64,000 nucleotides of DNA, taken from contig NZ_JBEFZF010000001.1 in the NCBI RefSeq assembly GCF_046524175.1, forward strand, positions 310,001 to 374,000, in the 5' to 3' direction. Positions 44,388 through 54,041 of this stretch are shown piece by piece (position 1 is the first letter of the stretch; each line of letters starts with the position of its first letter). A model generated the notes under the pieces. It worked only from the letters and a program-made list of their open reading frames with translations. It made no database searches and was not told the DNA's origin. The DNA is from Spongiivirga sp046524175 (GTDB taxonomy: Bacteria; Bacteroidota; Bacteroidia; Flavobacteriales; Flavobacteriaceae). A program made the position numbers and the translations under genes.

Positions 44388-45657
44388 TTTTAAGTTGAAA
44401 GCCATAAAGTTGGCAGATGGCAACTGTAAAGTGGCGTATGATTATGAGGTGTCAAGTAACTTGAAAAAGTATTTTGACCTTGAGAATAGATTATATGTTA
44501 AATATGAAAAATCTGTCGAACAAGTACCGGAAAGCATTATAGTAATTCCTTTACTTGCCAACATAATGCCCATTGCTTGGTTTGCTGGGTTTGATGTTTA
44601 TGTGGACGCTATTGATGAAACCTTTTTTAATGCATTGTCAATGTTGAAAAAAGAATTCATGAAGCATCATGATATCGACGAGTCAAAAAGTACCTTATAC
44701 TGTAATCATAAAGTAAATAATCAAATTGATGGGACTGAGTCGATTCTATTATTTAGCGGAGGTCTTGATTCTTTTGAGTCGTTGACTAGAAATTATGACG
44801 ACGCTCCTTATCTAGCTTCAATTCATGGAGCCGATGTAGAGATTAATGATACCGTTAGATGGGAACAGTTCATGAATTTTAATAGCGCTGAACCTATTGT
44901 AGTAAATGATAGGTTACAATATATACAATCCAATCTACGAGATTTTTACACCTATAAAGTTGATCTTTTAGTGAATGTTGGGTGGTGGGGTAAAGTGCAA
45001 CATGGCATGGCGCTCTTAAGTGTTTTAGCTCCACTGTCTTATATGTTAGGTGCGAATAAAATGCTTATTGCTTCCTCAAATACGAATGAAGTCGATTTTG
45101 GTTGGGGTTCAACACCGGAGATTGATGAGAAAATGGTTTGGTCTAATGTGAAAACAATTCATGATGGATATCACCTTAGAAGAACAGACAAAATTCAAAA
45201 TGTTGTTGATTTTTCCAACAAAAATGATCAAAGTATTTTTTTGAGAGTCTGTTACTCCGAGTTAAGAGATGGAGCAAACTGCAATAAATGCGCTAAATGT
45301 CAAAGAACGATGTTCGGAATCATATTAGCCAATGATGATCCAGCCAGATATGGCTTTACGGTTCCGGATAATTTATACGAAATGATTTTTAGAAATTTCA
45401 GTAAAAATGCTGTGATGACAAAAGGAATCGAATACGAATGGAAATGTTTACAAGAAAAGGCAGCTAATTCTGATTCGTTTTTTGTAATATCTGATAAGGA
45501 AAAGGAAAAAATCTTGATCAAAGACTTTGTAGCGCTTGAATTAAAAGAAATCGTCAATAAAAACTCAAAAAAAGTTGAATCCTCAGGTAAGCTAAAATAT
45601 ATTATCCGAAATAGATTTAAGGGCTTATATGAGTTATATAGAAAAATTAGATATTGA
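44380..45657 (+). CDS. PP-loop ATPase (QueC/N-type) in the polysaccharide locus
   Basis: 425 residues. The PP-loop LLFSGGLDSFESL (about 126-138) activates a substrate by adenylation. A four-Cys cluster NCNKCAKCQRTM (C-x2-C-x2-C) at about 306-317 suggests zinc binding, as in QueC. The first 115 residues form a separate domain of unknown type and the last 70 are helical. In a polysaccharide cluster such an enzyme could aminate or amidate a sugar, as PseA/WbpG-like amidotransferases do, but this differs from that family. The neighbour is a pyruvyl transferase (5 bases away if its start is 45662). Reaction unknown. Confidence 0.78.
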   Translation: MGDFKLKAIKLADGNCKVAYDYEVSSNLKKYFDLENRLYVKYEKSVEQVPESIIVIPLLANIMPIAWFAGFDVYVDAIDETFFNALSMLKKEFMKHHDIDESKSTLYCNHKVNNQIDGTESILLFSGGLDSFESLTRNYDDAPYLASIHGADVEINDTVRWEQFMNFNSAEPIVVNDRLQYIQSNLRDFYTYKVDLLVNVGWWGKVQHGMALLSVLAPLSYMLGANKMLIASSNTNEVDFGWGSTPEIDEKMVWSNVKTIHDGYHLRRTDKIQNVVDFSNKNDQSIFLRVCYSELRDGANCNKCAKCQRTMFGIILANDDPARYGFTVPDNLYEMIFRNFSKNAVMTKGIEYEWKCLQEKAANSDSFFVISDKEKEKILIKDFVALELKEIVNKNSKKVESSGKLKYIIRNRFKGLYELYRKIRY

Positions 45658-45661
45658 TACT

Positions 45662-46630
45662 ATGAAATACGGTATGTTAACATATGCTGAAAATGCAAGA
45701 TTCTTCAACGTAGGAGATAACGTCCAAAGTTTAGCGGCAAAGCAATTTTTACCCAAAGTAGATCATTTAATTAATAGAGAAAAACTGGGGTCTTACAATA
45801 AAGGAGAAACAAAATTGATAATGAACGGTTGGTTCACCCATAATTTAAAAGACTGGACTCCTTCGGATGACATTATCCCTCTTTTTGTGTCATTTCACAT
45901 GAACAATACGGCTGCACCATATATGCTTTCTGAAAAAGGAATTGCATATCTAAAGGCTCATGAACCTATTGGTTGCAGAGATAAGTTTACAGTGAAAATT
46001 TTAAAGGAAAAAGGAATCGATGCGTACTTTACCGGCTGTTTAACATTAACATTGGACTCGTACAAGGTTGATGATTCTGAAAGAGGAGATGATGTTTATA
46101 TTGTAGATCCTCTTTATAACTATCCTCGTAAAGAAAAAGTGTTTTACGATTTTAAGGCGACTATACGGAGTATCATGAATGGAAAAGCTTTTCAATTGAA
46201 TAAAAAGTTTAAACACTTCAAAAATTTCATGGATGAGGAGCTTTTAGAAAAAGGAAAGTTTGTTAATCAAGAACCACCATCAAACACCTATTCTGATGAA
46301 GAAAAATTTGCAATGGCCGAAGAGGTCTTGAATAAATATGCGAGAGCCAAGTTAGTTATTACTTCGAGGATTCACTGCGCTTTACCATGTCTCGCTTTAG
46401 GAACTCCGGTTATTTTCATTAATGGCTTTGATAGTTTTGTTGATAGTTGTCGTTTTGATGGAATACTAGAGTTATTTAATAGGGTTGATGTAAATCCGAA
46501 AACGGGTGAATTTAAAGCTAACTTTGATTTAAACGGTAAAATTGGAGTTAATACTAAGGTGGCCAATTTAGGTCTTCATCACACACTTGCAGACCCTTTA
46601 AAGGAAAAATGTAAGGCGTTTATAAAATAA
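45662..46630 (+). CDS. Polysaccharide pyruvyl transferase family protein
   Basis: 322 residues from ATG 45662; the frame is open to 45629, inside the PP-loop gene, but MKYGMLTYAENARFFNVGDN at 45662 fits the family start better. Pattern of the WcaK/CsaB family: N-terminal G-D-N-type loop (NVGDNVQSL), mid-region ERGDDVYIVDPLY, and the conserved SRIHCALPCLALGTPVIFI near the end (H and C). It would place a pyruvate ketal or a related group on a sugar. Length is typical. Confidence 0.85.
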   Translation: MKYGMLTYAENARFFNVGDNVQSLAAKQFLPKVDHLINREKLGSYNKGETKLIMNGWFTHNLKDWTPSDDIIPLFVSFHMNNTAAPYMLSEKGIAYLKAHEPIGCRDKFTVKILKEKGIDAYFTGCLTLTLDSYKVDDSERGDDVYIVDPLYNYPRKEKVFYDFKATIRSIMNGKAFQLNKKFKHFKNFMDEELLEKGKFVNQEPPSNTYSDEEKFAMAEEVLNKYARAKLVITSRIHCALPCLALGTPVIFINGFDSFVDSCRFDGILELFNRVDVNPKTGEFKANFDLNGKIGVNTKVANLGLHHTLADPLKEKCKAFIK

Positions 46631-46638
46631 ACAGATAA

Positions 46639-47736
46639 GTGCCAACAAAGCTTCTATACATAACAAATAGGGTTAGTGGTTCTGGTGGACTAGAGCGAGT
46701 GCTTTCCATCAAAGCAGGTATGTTAGCTGAGAATTATGACTATGAAATTCATATTATAACGCTAGATCAGCAGAATGAAGCGTTGTTTTATCAGTTTAGC
46801 GATCAACTAATTTTTCATGACGTTAATACAAAGGGGTCTTTTTGGGGTTATTTGAAAGGGCTTCGAAATAAGGTGAAAAGTATAAAACCAGATATTATAT
46901 CTGTTTGTGATGATGGATTAAAAGGATTCTTTGTGCCCTATTTTTTAAGGAAACCATGTCCAATGATATATGAAAGGCATGCTTCTAAGAATATTTTTAT
47001 AAATAGTGATAACAGTAGTTGGGTAAAGAAAATTCAATATGCTTTTTATAATTGGTTAATGAATTTTGGTGGAAAGAACTATGATTCTTTAGTGGTATTA
47101 ACAAATGAAAATCTGAAAGAATGGAATCTTAAGAACCTAAAAGTCATTGCAAATCCGCTTTCTTTTTTTCCTACTAAAAAGGCAACTTTGTCCGCTAAAA
47201 AGGTCATAGCAGTAGGATCTCATAATTTTCAAAAAGGTTTTGATAGACTCTTAACCATCTGGCTTGAAGTTGTAAAAGAATTTCCGGATTGGAAACTAGA
47301 TATCTATGGGAAAATAGATGCTGATAAAAAGTACGTGAAACAAGCTATTGCGCTTGGTCTACAAGAAACTGTTAGTTTTCATAAACCCGTAAAAGATATT
47401 CAGGAAAAGTATAATAAGTCTTCAGTATTTGTTTTACCATCACGGTCAGAAGGCTTTGGTATGGTTTTAATAGAGGCGATGGCAAACGGGGTGCCTTGCG
47501 TTTCATTTGAGTGCCCCAGCGGACCAAAGGATATTATTACACATTCCGAAGATGGTTTTTTGGTTGAAAACGGAAATTTGGAGGCATTTACTAGATACCT
47601 TAAACTACTTATGAATGATGAAAACCTACGCACTCAGATGGGAGAAAAAGCAAGAGATAATATTAATCGATATCTGCCTGAAGTGATTTTGCCTGAGTGG
47701 GATTATTTATTCAAAAGCCTCATTGAAAAAGAATGA
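46639..47736 (+). CDS. Glycosyltransferase family 4 protein
   Basis: 365 residues, GT-B fold, from a GTG start. N-terminal glycine-rich loop NRVSGSGGLERVL, then the C-terminal E-x7-E motif in SRSEGFGMVLIEAMANG that binds the sugar nucleotide. It transfers an unknown sugar to the growing repeat unit on the cytoplasmic side. The next gene is a paralogue that overlaps it by 4 bases. Acceptor and donor unknown. Confidence 0.9.
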   Translation: MPTKLLYITNRVSGSGGLERVLSIKAGMLAENYDYEIHIITLDQQNEALFYQFSDQLIFHDVNTKGSFWGYLKGLRNKVKSIKPDIISVCDDGLKGFFVPYFLRKPCPMIYERHASKNIFINSDNSSWVKKIQYAFYNWLMNFGGKNYDSLVVLTNENLKEWNLKNLKVIANPLSFFPTKKATLSAKKVIAVGSHNFQKGFDRLLTIWLEVVKEFPDWKLDIYGKIDADKKYVKQAIALGLQETVSFHKPVKDIQEKYNKSSVFVLPSRSEGFGMVLIEAMANGVPCVSFECPSGPKDIITHSEDGFLVENGNLEAFTRYLKLLMNDENLRTQMGEKARDNINRYLPEVILPEWDYLFKSLIEKE

Positions 47737-48845
47737 AAATAGTCTATTATACGGATCAAATTTATTTACATGGAGGTATTGAAAGAGTACTTGCTAATAA
47801 ATTAAATTTTTGGGTAAATGAATATGGCTTTGAGACACATATTATAACCACCGAGCAAAATGGTAAACCACCGTGCTATGAGGTTGATAATAAAGTGCTG
47901 TTTCATGACTTAGATATAAAATATGATAGAAAACGAAGATACCTAGACCCTGTTAACTTTTTTAAATTACCCAAACACTTTTTTAGGTTAAAGAGAAAGC
48001 TGAAAGAGATTGACCCAGATGTGGTGGTTGTATGTAATTTCGCATTTGATTTTTACTTTATTCCCTTTTTGCACAAAAGGTCAAAAAAGATAAAGGAATT
48101 TCATTCTTCTAGATATTTTGATCATTTAGACCGCCTAAATAACAGATCATTAATTAAAAAAATATATTATCGATTAAATGATTATGTTGAGCGTAAATAT
48201 GATCATCTTGTATTGTTAACAATTGATGAAATCCCGTACTATTCATCAAATAATACCGTTGTCATTCCAAATGCTCTAAGCAATTTTCCGGATCGCTTTT
48301 CTTCGTTAACAACAGAAAGAGCTATTAGCGCTGGTAGAATTGCACCCGTTAAGGGTTTTGAAAGGCTAATTGAATCTTGGGTCACAGTTAATAAGAAATA
48401 CCCTGATTGGAAGTTAGATATATATGGTCATGGGGAACAAAGTTATATTAGTAAGCTCCAACAACTAATTAATGGAAACCAATTAGAAAATAAAATAACA
48501 CTTTGTGGTTCAACTTCAAATTTAGAGGAGGAGATGGTAAATTCATCATTGTACATAATGACTTCCTTAACTGAATGTTTTCCAATGGTACTTTTAGAGT
48601 CACTTGCTGTGGGTTTACCAGTTGTTTCTTTTGATTGTCCTAATGGGCCTAGAAATATTATATCCAATAATGAAGACGGTATATTAGTAACGGATGGGGA
48701 TGTTGATGAGATGGCGGGTGTAATAATTGGAATAATCGATAATAAAGACTTGAGGAAAAAGATGGGAAAGAAAGCAAGAACAAATATAAAAAGGTTACTT
48801 CCACAGCATGTCATGAAACAATGGTTAACATTATTTCAAGAGTAG
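47733..48845 (+). CDS. Glycosyltransferase family 4 protein (paralogue)
   Basis: 370 residues, same layout as the previous gene: YLHGGIERVLANKLNFW at the start, the middle block WKLDIYGHGEQSYI, and SLTECFPMVLLESLAVG with an E-x7-E motif. Both share the WKLDIYG block and the C-terminal plan, so they are a tandem pair with different substrates. Overlap of 4 bases with the previous gene suggests coupled translation. Confidence 0.9.
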   Translation: MKIVYYTDQIYLHGGIERVLANKLNFWVNEYGFETHIITTEQNGKPPCYEVDNKVLFHDLDIKYDRKRRYLDPVNFFKLPKHFFRLKRKLKEIDPDVVVVCNFAFDFYFIPFLHKRSKKIKEFHSSRYFDHLDRLNNRSLIKKIYYRLNDYVERKYDHLVLLTIDEIPYYSSNNTVVIPNALSNFPDRFSSLTTERAISAGRIAPVKGFERLIESWVTVNKKYPDWKLDIYGHGEQSYISKLQQLINGNQLENKITLCGSTSNLEEEMVNSSLYIMTSLTECFPMVLLESLAVGLPVVSFDCPNGPRNIISNNEDGILVTDGDVDEMAGVIIGIIDNKDLRKKMGKKARTNIKRLLPQHVMKQWLTLFQE

Positions 48846-48905
48846 GTTTAGCAATATTTGATAATGTACTAAATTGATCAGTAAATATTTTTATAGCATA
48901 TCTTA

Positions 48906-50021
48906 ATGATAGAGTTTATACCATTAGAATATTACTATGAGGTATACCTGTACTCAGGTGTATTTCTGATCTTACTGACATTACTGCACGCTCGTATTCT
49001 GTCCATTAACGATCAGAAAAACTTAAAGTATATTAATACAACCGGATATGTGCTTTTGGTTGTGTTAACGGTATACATGGGTCTGAGACCGGTAAGCGGT
49101 AGATATTTTACTGATATGGATACATATGCCAGGCTGTATGAGGGCTATGCTAGAGGCGGTGAAATTATTTTAGAAACAGATGTTTTTTTTCAACAGTTCA
49201 TGAAATTCTGCTCTCAGTTTTTATCCACTAACTTTTTCTTTCTTTTATGTGATATACTGTACATAGTACCCTTATTTATTGTCTCAAAGCGTTTTTTTAA
49301 GCAATATTGGTTTTATGCTTTTGTTATGTTCGTTTTTTCGTTTCAGTTTTGGACGTATGGTACCAACGGAATTAGGAATGGAATGGCCACTTCATTTTTC
49401 TTATTAGCTATTTCCTATCATGATAGACGTAGTTTAATGATATTTTGGTTTGTTTTGTCGGCGCTATTCCATAAAACAATGCTTCTTCCAATTTTTGCAT
49501 ATGTTTTCACCATTTTTTACAACAAACCTAAAACATATTTGTACGTCTGGTTGTTAGCGATACCACTATCGATTACAATGGGTGGTTTTTGGGAAAACTT
49601 ATTTGCAAGTATGGGTTTTGCAGATGATAGATTAAGCGGATATTTAACCGGAGACAAAGATGAACTAATTACCAATACGGGATTTAGGTATGATTTTGTA
49701 TTATATAGTGCATCCGCAGTATTTACCGGATGGTATTTTATTTTTAAGAAAAAGTTTAATGACACCCTTTACTATCGAATTTTTAATATCTATTTAACTG
49801 CAAATGCTTTTTGGATTTTAATAATTAGAGCTAATTTTTCGAATAGATTTGCCTATTTGTCCTGGTTTATGATGGCTTTGGTAATTATATATCCTTTTTT
49901 AAAGAAGCGATTCTTTTATAATACACATTGGCAAGTAGGAAAAACAGTGTTATACTACTTTATATTTACCTTTCTTATGTTTGTTTATTATAGTCTTTTC
50001 AAAAAGATACCTCAAACTTAA
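48906..50021 (+). CDS. EpsG-like O-antigen/exopolysaccharide polymerase
   Basis: 371 residues and about 10 to 12 membrane helices. The signature region DMDTYARLYEGYARGG and WTYGTNGIRNGMATSFFLLA is that of the EpsG/Wzy family. It should polymerise repeat units in the periplasm after the flippase. 60 bases separate it from the GT4 gene before it. Confidence 0.85.
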   Translation: MIEFIPLEYYYEVYLYSGVFLILLTLLHARILSINDQKNLKYINTTGYVLLVVLTVYMGLRPVSGRYFTDMDTYARLYEGYARGGEIILETDVFFQQFMKFCSQFLSTNFFFLLCDILYIVPLFIVSKRFFKQYWFYAFVMFVFSFQFWTYGTNGIRNGMATSFFLLAISYHDRRSLMIFWFVLSALFHKTMLLPIFAYVFTIFYNKPKTYLYVWLLAIPLSITMGGFWENLFASMGFADDRLSGYLTGDKDELITNTGFRYDFVLYSASAVFTGWYFIFKKKFNDTLYYRIFNIYLTANAFWILIIRANFSNRFAYLSWFMMALVIIYPFLKKRFFYNTHWQVGKTVLYYFIFTFLMFVYYSLFKKIPQT

Positions 50022-50209
50022 TAGTAGTTCATATAAAGTGTTCTTGTACTATGATCACCTCTTTAACCGCTTTTTTTAGTTTAAATCGAGTATAGTTTAA
50101 AAGGTGCTTCTGACAAGACTACATTTGGCTAGATAATAATATTAAATTATTTGGTGATTAGATTTTTAACTTTTCCTTTCGTTGTGAATTTTTATAATCT
50201 TTTTAGGTA

Positions 50210-51205
50210 ATGAAACTAATTTCAATAATAATTCCTATCTACAACGTAGAAAAATACATTTCGAAATGCATTAGCTCTGTTTATGATCAAGATCTTGAAT
50301 ATGATCAATTTGAAGTTATTATTGTTGATGATGAGTCTCCAGATAATAGTTTAGAGATAGCAAAGAATATTGCGATAGATCACGCTAACATTAATATTAT
50401 TTCACAAAAAAATAAGGGACTTGGTGGCGCGCGAAATACGGGTATTTTGAATGCCGAGGGAAAATATCTTCTTTTCTTAGATTCTGATGATTATTTATTA
50501 CCAAATACTTTACATAACATTACAAAGATTGCTCAAAACGATGAACTTGATATTTTGGAGTTTGGCGCTGAAGGAATAACAAGTAATGGTGATGTAGTAT
50601 ACCGGGCTGAGAAGACTACGGAAGGAAAAATATATGATGGGGTTGCTTACTATAACACATTAAAGTACATGAACTCTGCATGTAATAAGTTATACAAGCG
50701 TGAATTGTTGGTTGAAAACAAATTATTATTTCTTGAACAATTATATCTAGAAGATTTTGAATTTAACACCAGAGTTTTTCTTGCTGCTAAACGGGTAATG
50801 GCTATAAATAATATAGTTGCACATTACTTGCAATCCCCTGATTCTATTACAAGAAATACCAGTTTGGCGAAAAAAGAAAAAATGCTTAGCGATTTAGTCA
50901 AGATAATAATGATAACTAAACAACTAAAATTTGACTATGCTACAGATATTACCAATAAAGATTTAGATAATTATTTTGGAACAAGATTGAGTTTTTTGAA
51001 TGTCACTTTGTTTTATCAATTATTTAAAAATAGTAGGCCGTATAAAAAATTTAAGCAGATCAAAGAACAGTTGGAAAAAGAAGGAGGATTTTGTGTTTCT
51101 AGCTCACTAGAAGAACGATCCAAAGATTTATTTAGAAAGATAATGCTCAAAAACTTTTGGTTGTTCAAATTTACGCAACCGCTAAAGTCATTGTTTGCAA
51201 GTTGA
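50210..51205 (+). CDS. Glycosyltransferase family 2 protein
   Basis: 331 residues, GT-A fold. N-terminal SIIIPIYNVEKYISKCISSVY, nucleotide-binding DDESPDNS, GGARNTGILNAEGKYLLFLDSDD with the DxD-type acidic motif, then a longer C-terminal region to residue 331. It transfers a sugar to the lipid-linked repeat unit. A 188-base gap before it holds no gene. Confidence 0.9.
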   Translation: MKLISIIIPIYNVEKYISKCISSVYDQDLEYDQFEVIIVDDESPDNSLEIAKNIAIDHANINIISQKNKGLGGARNTGILNAEGKYLLFLDSDDYLLPNTLHNITKIAQNDELDILEFGAEGITSNGDVVYRAEKTTEGKIYDGVAYYNTLKYMNSACNKLYKRELLVENKLLFLEQLYLEDFEFNTRVFLAAKRVMAINNIVAHYLQSPDSITRNTSLAKKEKMLSDLVKIIMITKQLKFDYATDITNKDLDNYFGTRLSFLNVTLFYQLFKNSRPYKKFKQIKEQLEKEGGFCVSSSLEERSKDLFRKIMLKNFWLFKFTQPLKSLFAS

Positions 51206-51226
51206 TATGCTTAAAATTGAACTTAA

Positions 51227-52354
51227 ATGAAAAAAAAAATTTGTTTTATTGTCTCTTCTCCTTATACCATGATGTTCCTAGTGCATCAATTAAAGGAATT
51301 TTCGAAGGATTATGAAGTTCATTTGGTTGCCAATATCAATGATGAGAATAAGCATATTTTAAAGCATCAAAAATTTGATACTGTTAAACATATTCCGCTA
51401 AGTCGGAATATCAATCCAGTGAAAGATTTGGTTAGTGTATTTCAGCTTTATAAATATTTTAAGGCTATGGGATTTGATTCTATACACTCGATTACCCCAA
51501 AAGCAGGCCTTATTACGGCCATTTCTGGAAAATTAGCCAAGATACCCAATCGTTTTCACATTTTTACAGGTCAAGTTTGGGCTACTAAAACGGGTCTTTT
51601 CAGGAGATTACTAAAAGCACTTGATAAAATAATTGTTAGATTTTCTTCGCATATTTTAGTAGATGGAAGGTCTCAGAGGGAATTTTTAATCTCAGAGAAT
51701 GTGTTGACTGAGGGACAAGCTACGGTCTTAGGATCAGGATCAATTAGTGGGATAGATTTAAATCAATTTTCTCCTAACAATGATACTAGATTAAAGATAA
51801 GAGAGGATATCAAAATAAAAGATGATATTGTTGTATACCTTTTTTTAGGTAGACTGAATGCTGACAAAGGAATAGTTGAGCTTGCTAGAGCCTTTAGTAA
51901 ATTAAGTAGAGTACATAGTAAGGTATTTTTACTTTTAGTAGGTGTTGATGAAGGTAATATGATGGAGAAAATAAGTGAGATAATTGATAAAGAGAAATAT
52001 TATTTCGCAGGAAGTACCCCACAACCCGAACAATATTATCAGGCAAGTGATGTTTTTTGTCTGCCAAGTCATAGAGAAGGTTTTGGCATGAGTGCTATCG
52101 AAGCTTCAGCATGTGAAATCCCAGTTGTATGCAGTGATGCATATGGACTTTTAGACACCATAGTAGATAATGAAACAGGTCTGCGTCATAAAGTAGGGGA
52201 TATGGAAAGCTTATATGCTCAAATGAACAAGCTTTCGGAGGATGAAGCTTTAAGAAAGTTTTTGGGCTCAAATGGGCGCAAATACATAGAAGAGAACTTT
52301 TCTGTCGAAAGGTTGATTAAGGAATGGGTTAATTTTTATAAAGAACGTGTTTAG
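51227..52354 (+). CDS. Glycosyltransferase family 4 protein (PglA-like)
   Basis: 375 residues, GT-B fold. N-terminal ICFIVSSPYTMMFLVHQL, the long SIHSITPKAGLITAISGKLAK segment typical of the PglA/TuaC-like group, and the E-x7-E motif in HREGFGMSAIEASACE. It probably adds the second sugar after the initiating transferase next door. Its stop lies 4 bases before the ATG of the sugar transferase (or overlaps the alternative GTG). Confidence 0.9.
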   Translation: MKKKICFIVSSPYTMMFLVHQLKEFSKDYEVHLVANINDENKHILKHQKFDTVKHIPLSRNINPVKDLVSVFQLYKYFKAMGFDSIHSITPKAGLITAISGKLAKIPNRFHIFTGQVWATKTGLFRRLLKALDKIIVRFSSHILVDGRSQREFLISENVLTEGQATVLGSGSISGIDLNQFSPNNDTRLKIREDIKIKDDIVVYLFLGRLNADKGIVELARAFSKLSRVHSKVFLLLVGVDEGNMMEKISEIIDKEKYYFAGSTPQPEQYYQASDVFCLPSHREGFGMSAIEASACEIPVVCSDAYGLLDTIVDNETGLRHKVGDMESLYAQMNKLSEDEALRKFLGSNGRKYIEENFSVERLIKEWVNFYKERV

Positions 52355-52358
52355 TAAA

Positions 52359-52970
52359 ATGATCTACTTAATATTTAAAAGAATTTGTGACTTTTTTGCA
52401 GCGCTAATAGGTTTGATTCTGCTATCTCCAATAATTTTGCTCACTATCATTTTTTTATTTTTCGCGAATAAAGGAGCTCCGTTTTTTGTCCATCCAAGAC
52501 CGGGTAAAAATGCTCGGATATTTAATTTGATTAAATTCAAAACAATGAATGATAAAAAGGACGAAAACGGAGATTTTTTACCTTTTGATCAACGGGTCAC
52601 CAAGGTTGGAGCTTTTATTAGAAAGTACTCCTTAGATGAGATTTTACAATTGTTAAATGTATTGAAAGGCGATATGAGTTTAGTGGGGCCTCGTCCTCTC
52701 TTAGAGCAATACCTTCCCTTGTATAGTAAAGATCAACAACGAAGACACGAGGTGAAACCAGGGATAAGCGGTTGGGCTCAAGTTAATGGGCGAAATACTA
52801 TTAAGTGGGTTAAAAAATTTGAATATGATGTCTGGTACGTTGACAATCAGTCCTTCTTGCTAGACTTAAAAATACTTTTCCTGACATTTAAAAAAGTGTT
52901 GAAAAAAGAAGGCGTAAATAATTCTGAGAGTTTAAATATGACCACATTTTCTGGTGGGGACGATGAATAA
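52359..52970 (+). CDS. Initiating sugar-phosphate transferase (PglC/WcaJ-like)
   Basis: 203 residues from ATG 52359 (a GTG four codons earlier is possible and overlaps the previous gene). N-terminal membrane re-entrant helix IYLIFKRICDFFAALIGLILL, then KFKTMNDKKDENG, LDEILQLLNVLKGDMSLVGPRPL and PGISGWAQVNGRN, all signature blocks of the small PglC-type phosphoglycosyl transferase. It moves a sugar phosphate onto undecaprenyl phosphate to begin the repeat unit. Confidence 0.94.
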   Translation: MIYLIFKRICDFFAALIGLILLSPIILLTIIFLFFANKGAPFFVHPRPGKNARIFNLIKFKTMNDKKDENGDFLPFDQRVTKVGAFIRKYSLDEILQLLNVLKGDMSLVGPRPLLEQYLPLYSKDQQRRHEVKPGISGWAQVNGRNTIKWVKKFEYDVWYVDNQSFLLDLKILFLTFKKVLKKEGVNNSESLNMTTFSGGDDE

Positions 52971-52973
52971 AAC

Positions 52974-54035
52974 ATGGTAAGAAAAGAAGGGATAGGTTCT
53001 TATTTTAATTATGTAAGCGATGGATCGAGTTTTACAGATTCGATAAGCATTCCATTCACTTATGAGATTTTTTACACTGGGAGGCACGCATTGCTATTTA
53101 CTCTTAATGAAATAACCGGAAAAAAAGAAATTGGTGAAATATGGTTCCCAAATTATTATTGTCAACACACTTTGCATTGGATTAAGCAGTTTTATGCGAA
53201 TATAAAAACTTACGAAATACACCCATTTGAGTTCGATAAGCATATATCGATATCAGATTTTGCAGCACCCGAGGATGTTGTGTTACTTAATAACTATTGG
53301 GGACTCAGTAGCATGCCCGATTATTCAAATAACGATAAACCAATAATAATTGAGGATCACTCCCATGGTTGGCTTAGCGATGCTTGTTGTAATAGTAAGG
53401 CGGACTACTGTTTTGTTTCTTTGAGAAAATCGTTGCCTATTCCGCTTGGAGGCATCGCATGGAAGCCAAGTGCTCATTTGTCGGTAGAAATTGATGATTC
53501 TTCTTATGACCAAAAATGCCACGATATCTGGGATGAAATGTTAGTGGCAATGAAACTTAAAACTAATTATATAAATGAAGAGTCCGTTGTTTCTGATGAG
53601 TATTTATCATTGTTTTATGAAGTAGAAAACAAACTCAACCAAAATAAAACTTTTTCATGGATCAGAGAGGAGGATAGGGCGTTTATAAATAGTCTTATAC
53701 GACTAAATATTAAAGATCTAAAAAACAAAAACTTGAAATTCTTGTATGAAGAGTTAAAAGATAATTCATACTTTAAAATAGTAAAACGCGATGGCTTTGT
53801 AGCTTTTGGTTTTGATTTGATTTTCGAATCGGAAATAGTATTCAATTCGTTGAGAAGCTATTTAATTAGTCATGGTATTTACCCTTCAGTTTTATGGCCT
53901 GATAATCAAGTTGATTATGAATGGCAGTTTTTTTTGAATATTCATGTTGATTTTAGGTATAATTTAGGAGATATGGAATATATAATTAATGTTATTAAGA
54001 ATTGGTTGAAAGACCAACCTACAGGTATCAAATAA
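52974..54035 (+). CDS. DegT/aminotransferase-fold protein, variant
   Basis: 353 residues. It looks like the DegT/DnrJ/EryC1 aminotransferase fold: NNYWGLSSMP, IIEDHSHGWL (the E-D-x-x-x pattern before the PLP site) and FVSLRKSLPIPLGGIAW, where the Lys is in an S-L-R-K context rather than the usual S-x-K pattern. This may be an active variant with a different partner or a non-PLP member. It lies between the sugar transferase and the acyltransferase, so it probably modifies a sugar used in the polysaccharide. Uncertain. Confidence 0.65.
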   Translation: MVRKEGIGSYFNYVSDGSSFTDSISIPFTYEIFYTGRHALLFTLNEITGKKEIGEIWFPNYYCQHTLHWIKQFYANIKTYEIHPFEFDKHISISDFAAPEDVVLLNNYWGLSSMPDYSNNDKPIIIEDHSHGWLSDACCNSKADYCFVSLRKSLPIPLGGIAWKPSAHLSVEIDDSSYDQKCHDIWDEMLVAMKLKTNYINEESVVSDEYLSLFYEVENKLNQNKTFSWIREEDRAFINSLIRLNIKDLKNKNLKFLYEELKDNSYFKIVKRDGFVAFGFDLIFESEIVFNSLRSYLISHGIYPSVLWPDNQVDYEWQFFLNIHVDFRYNLGDMEYIINVIKNWLKDQPTGIK

Positions 54036-54041
54036 CCCACA

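Noticed and set aside
44380..45657. Assigning the PP-loop gene as queC for queuosine synthesis
   Set aside because: Length (425 versus about 220 residues), the N-terminal domain and the glycan neighbourhood do not fit a housekeeping QueC.
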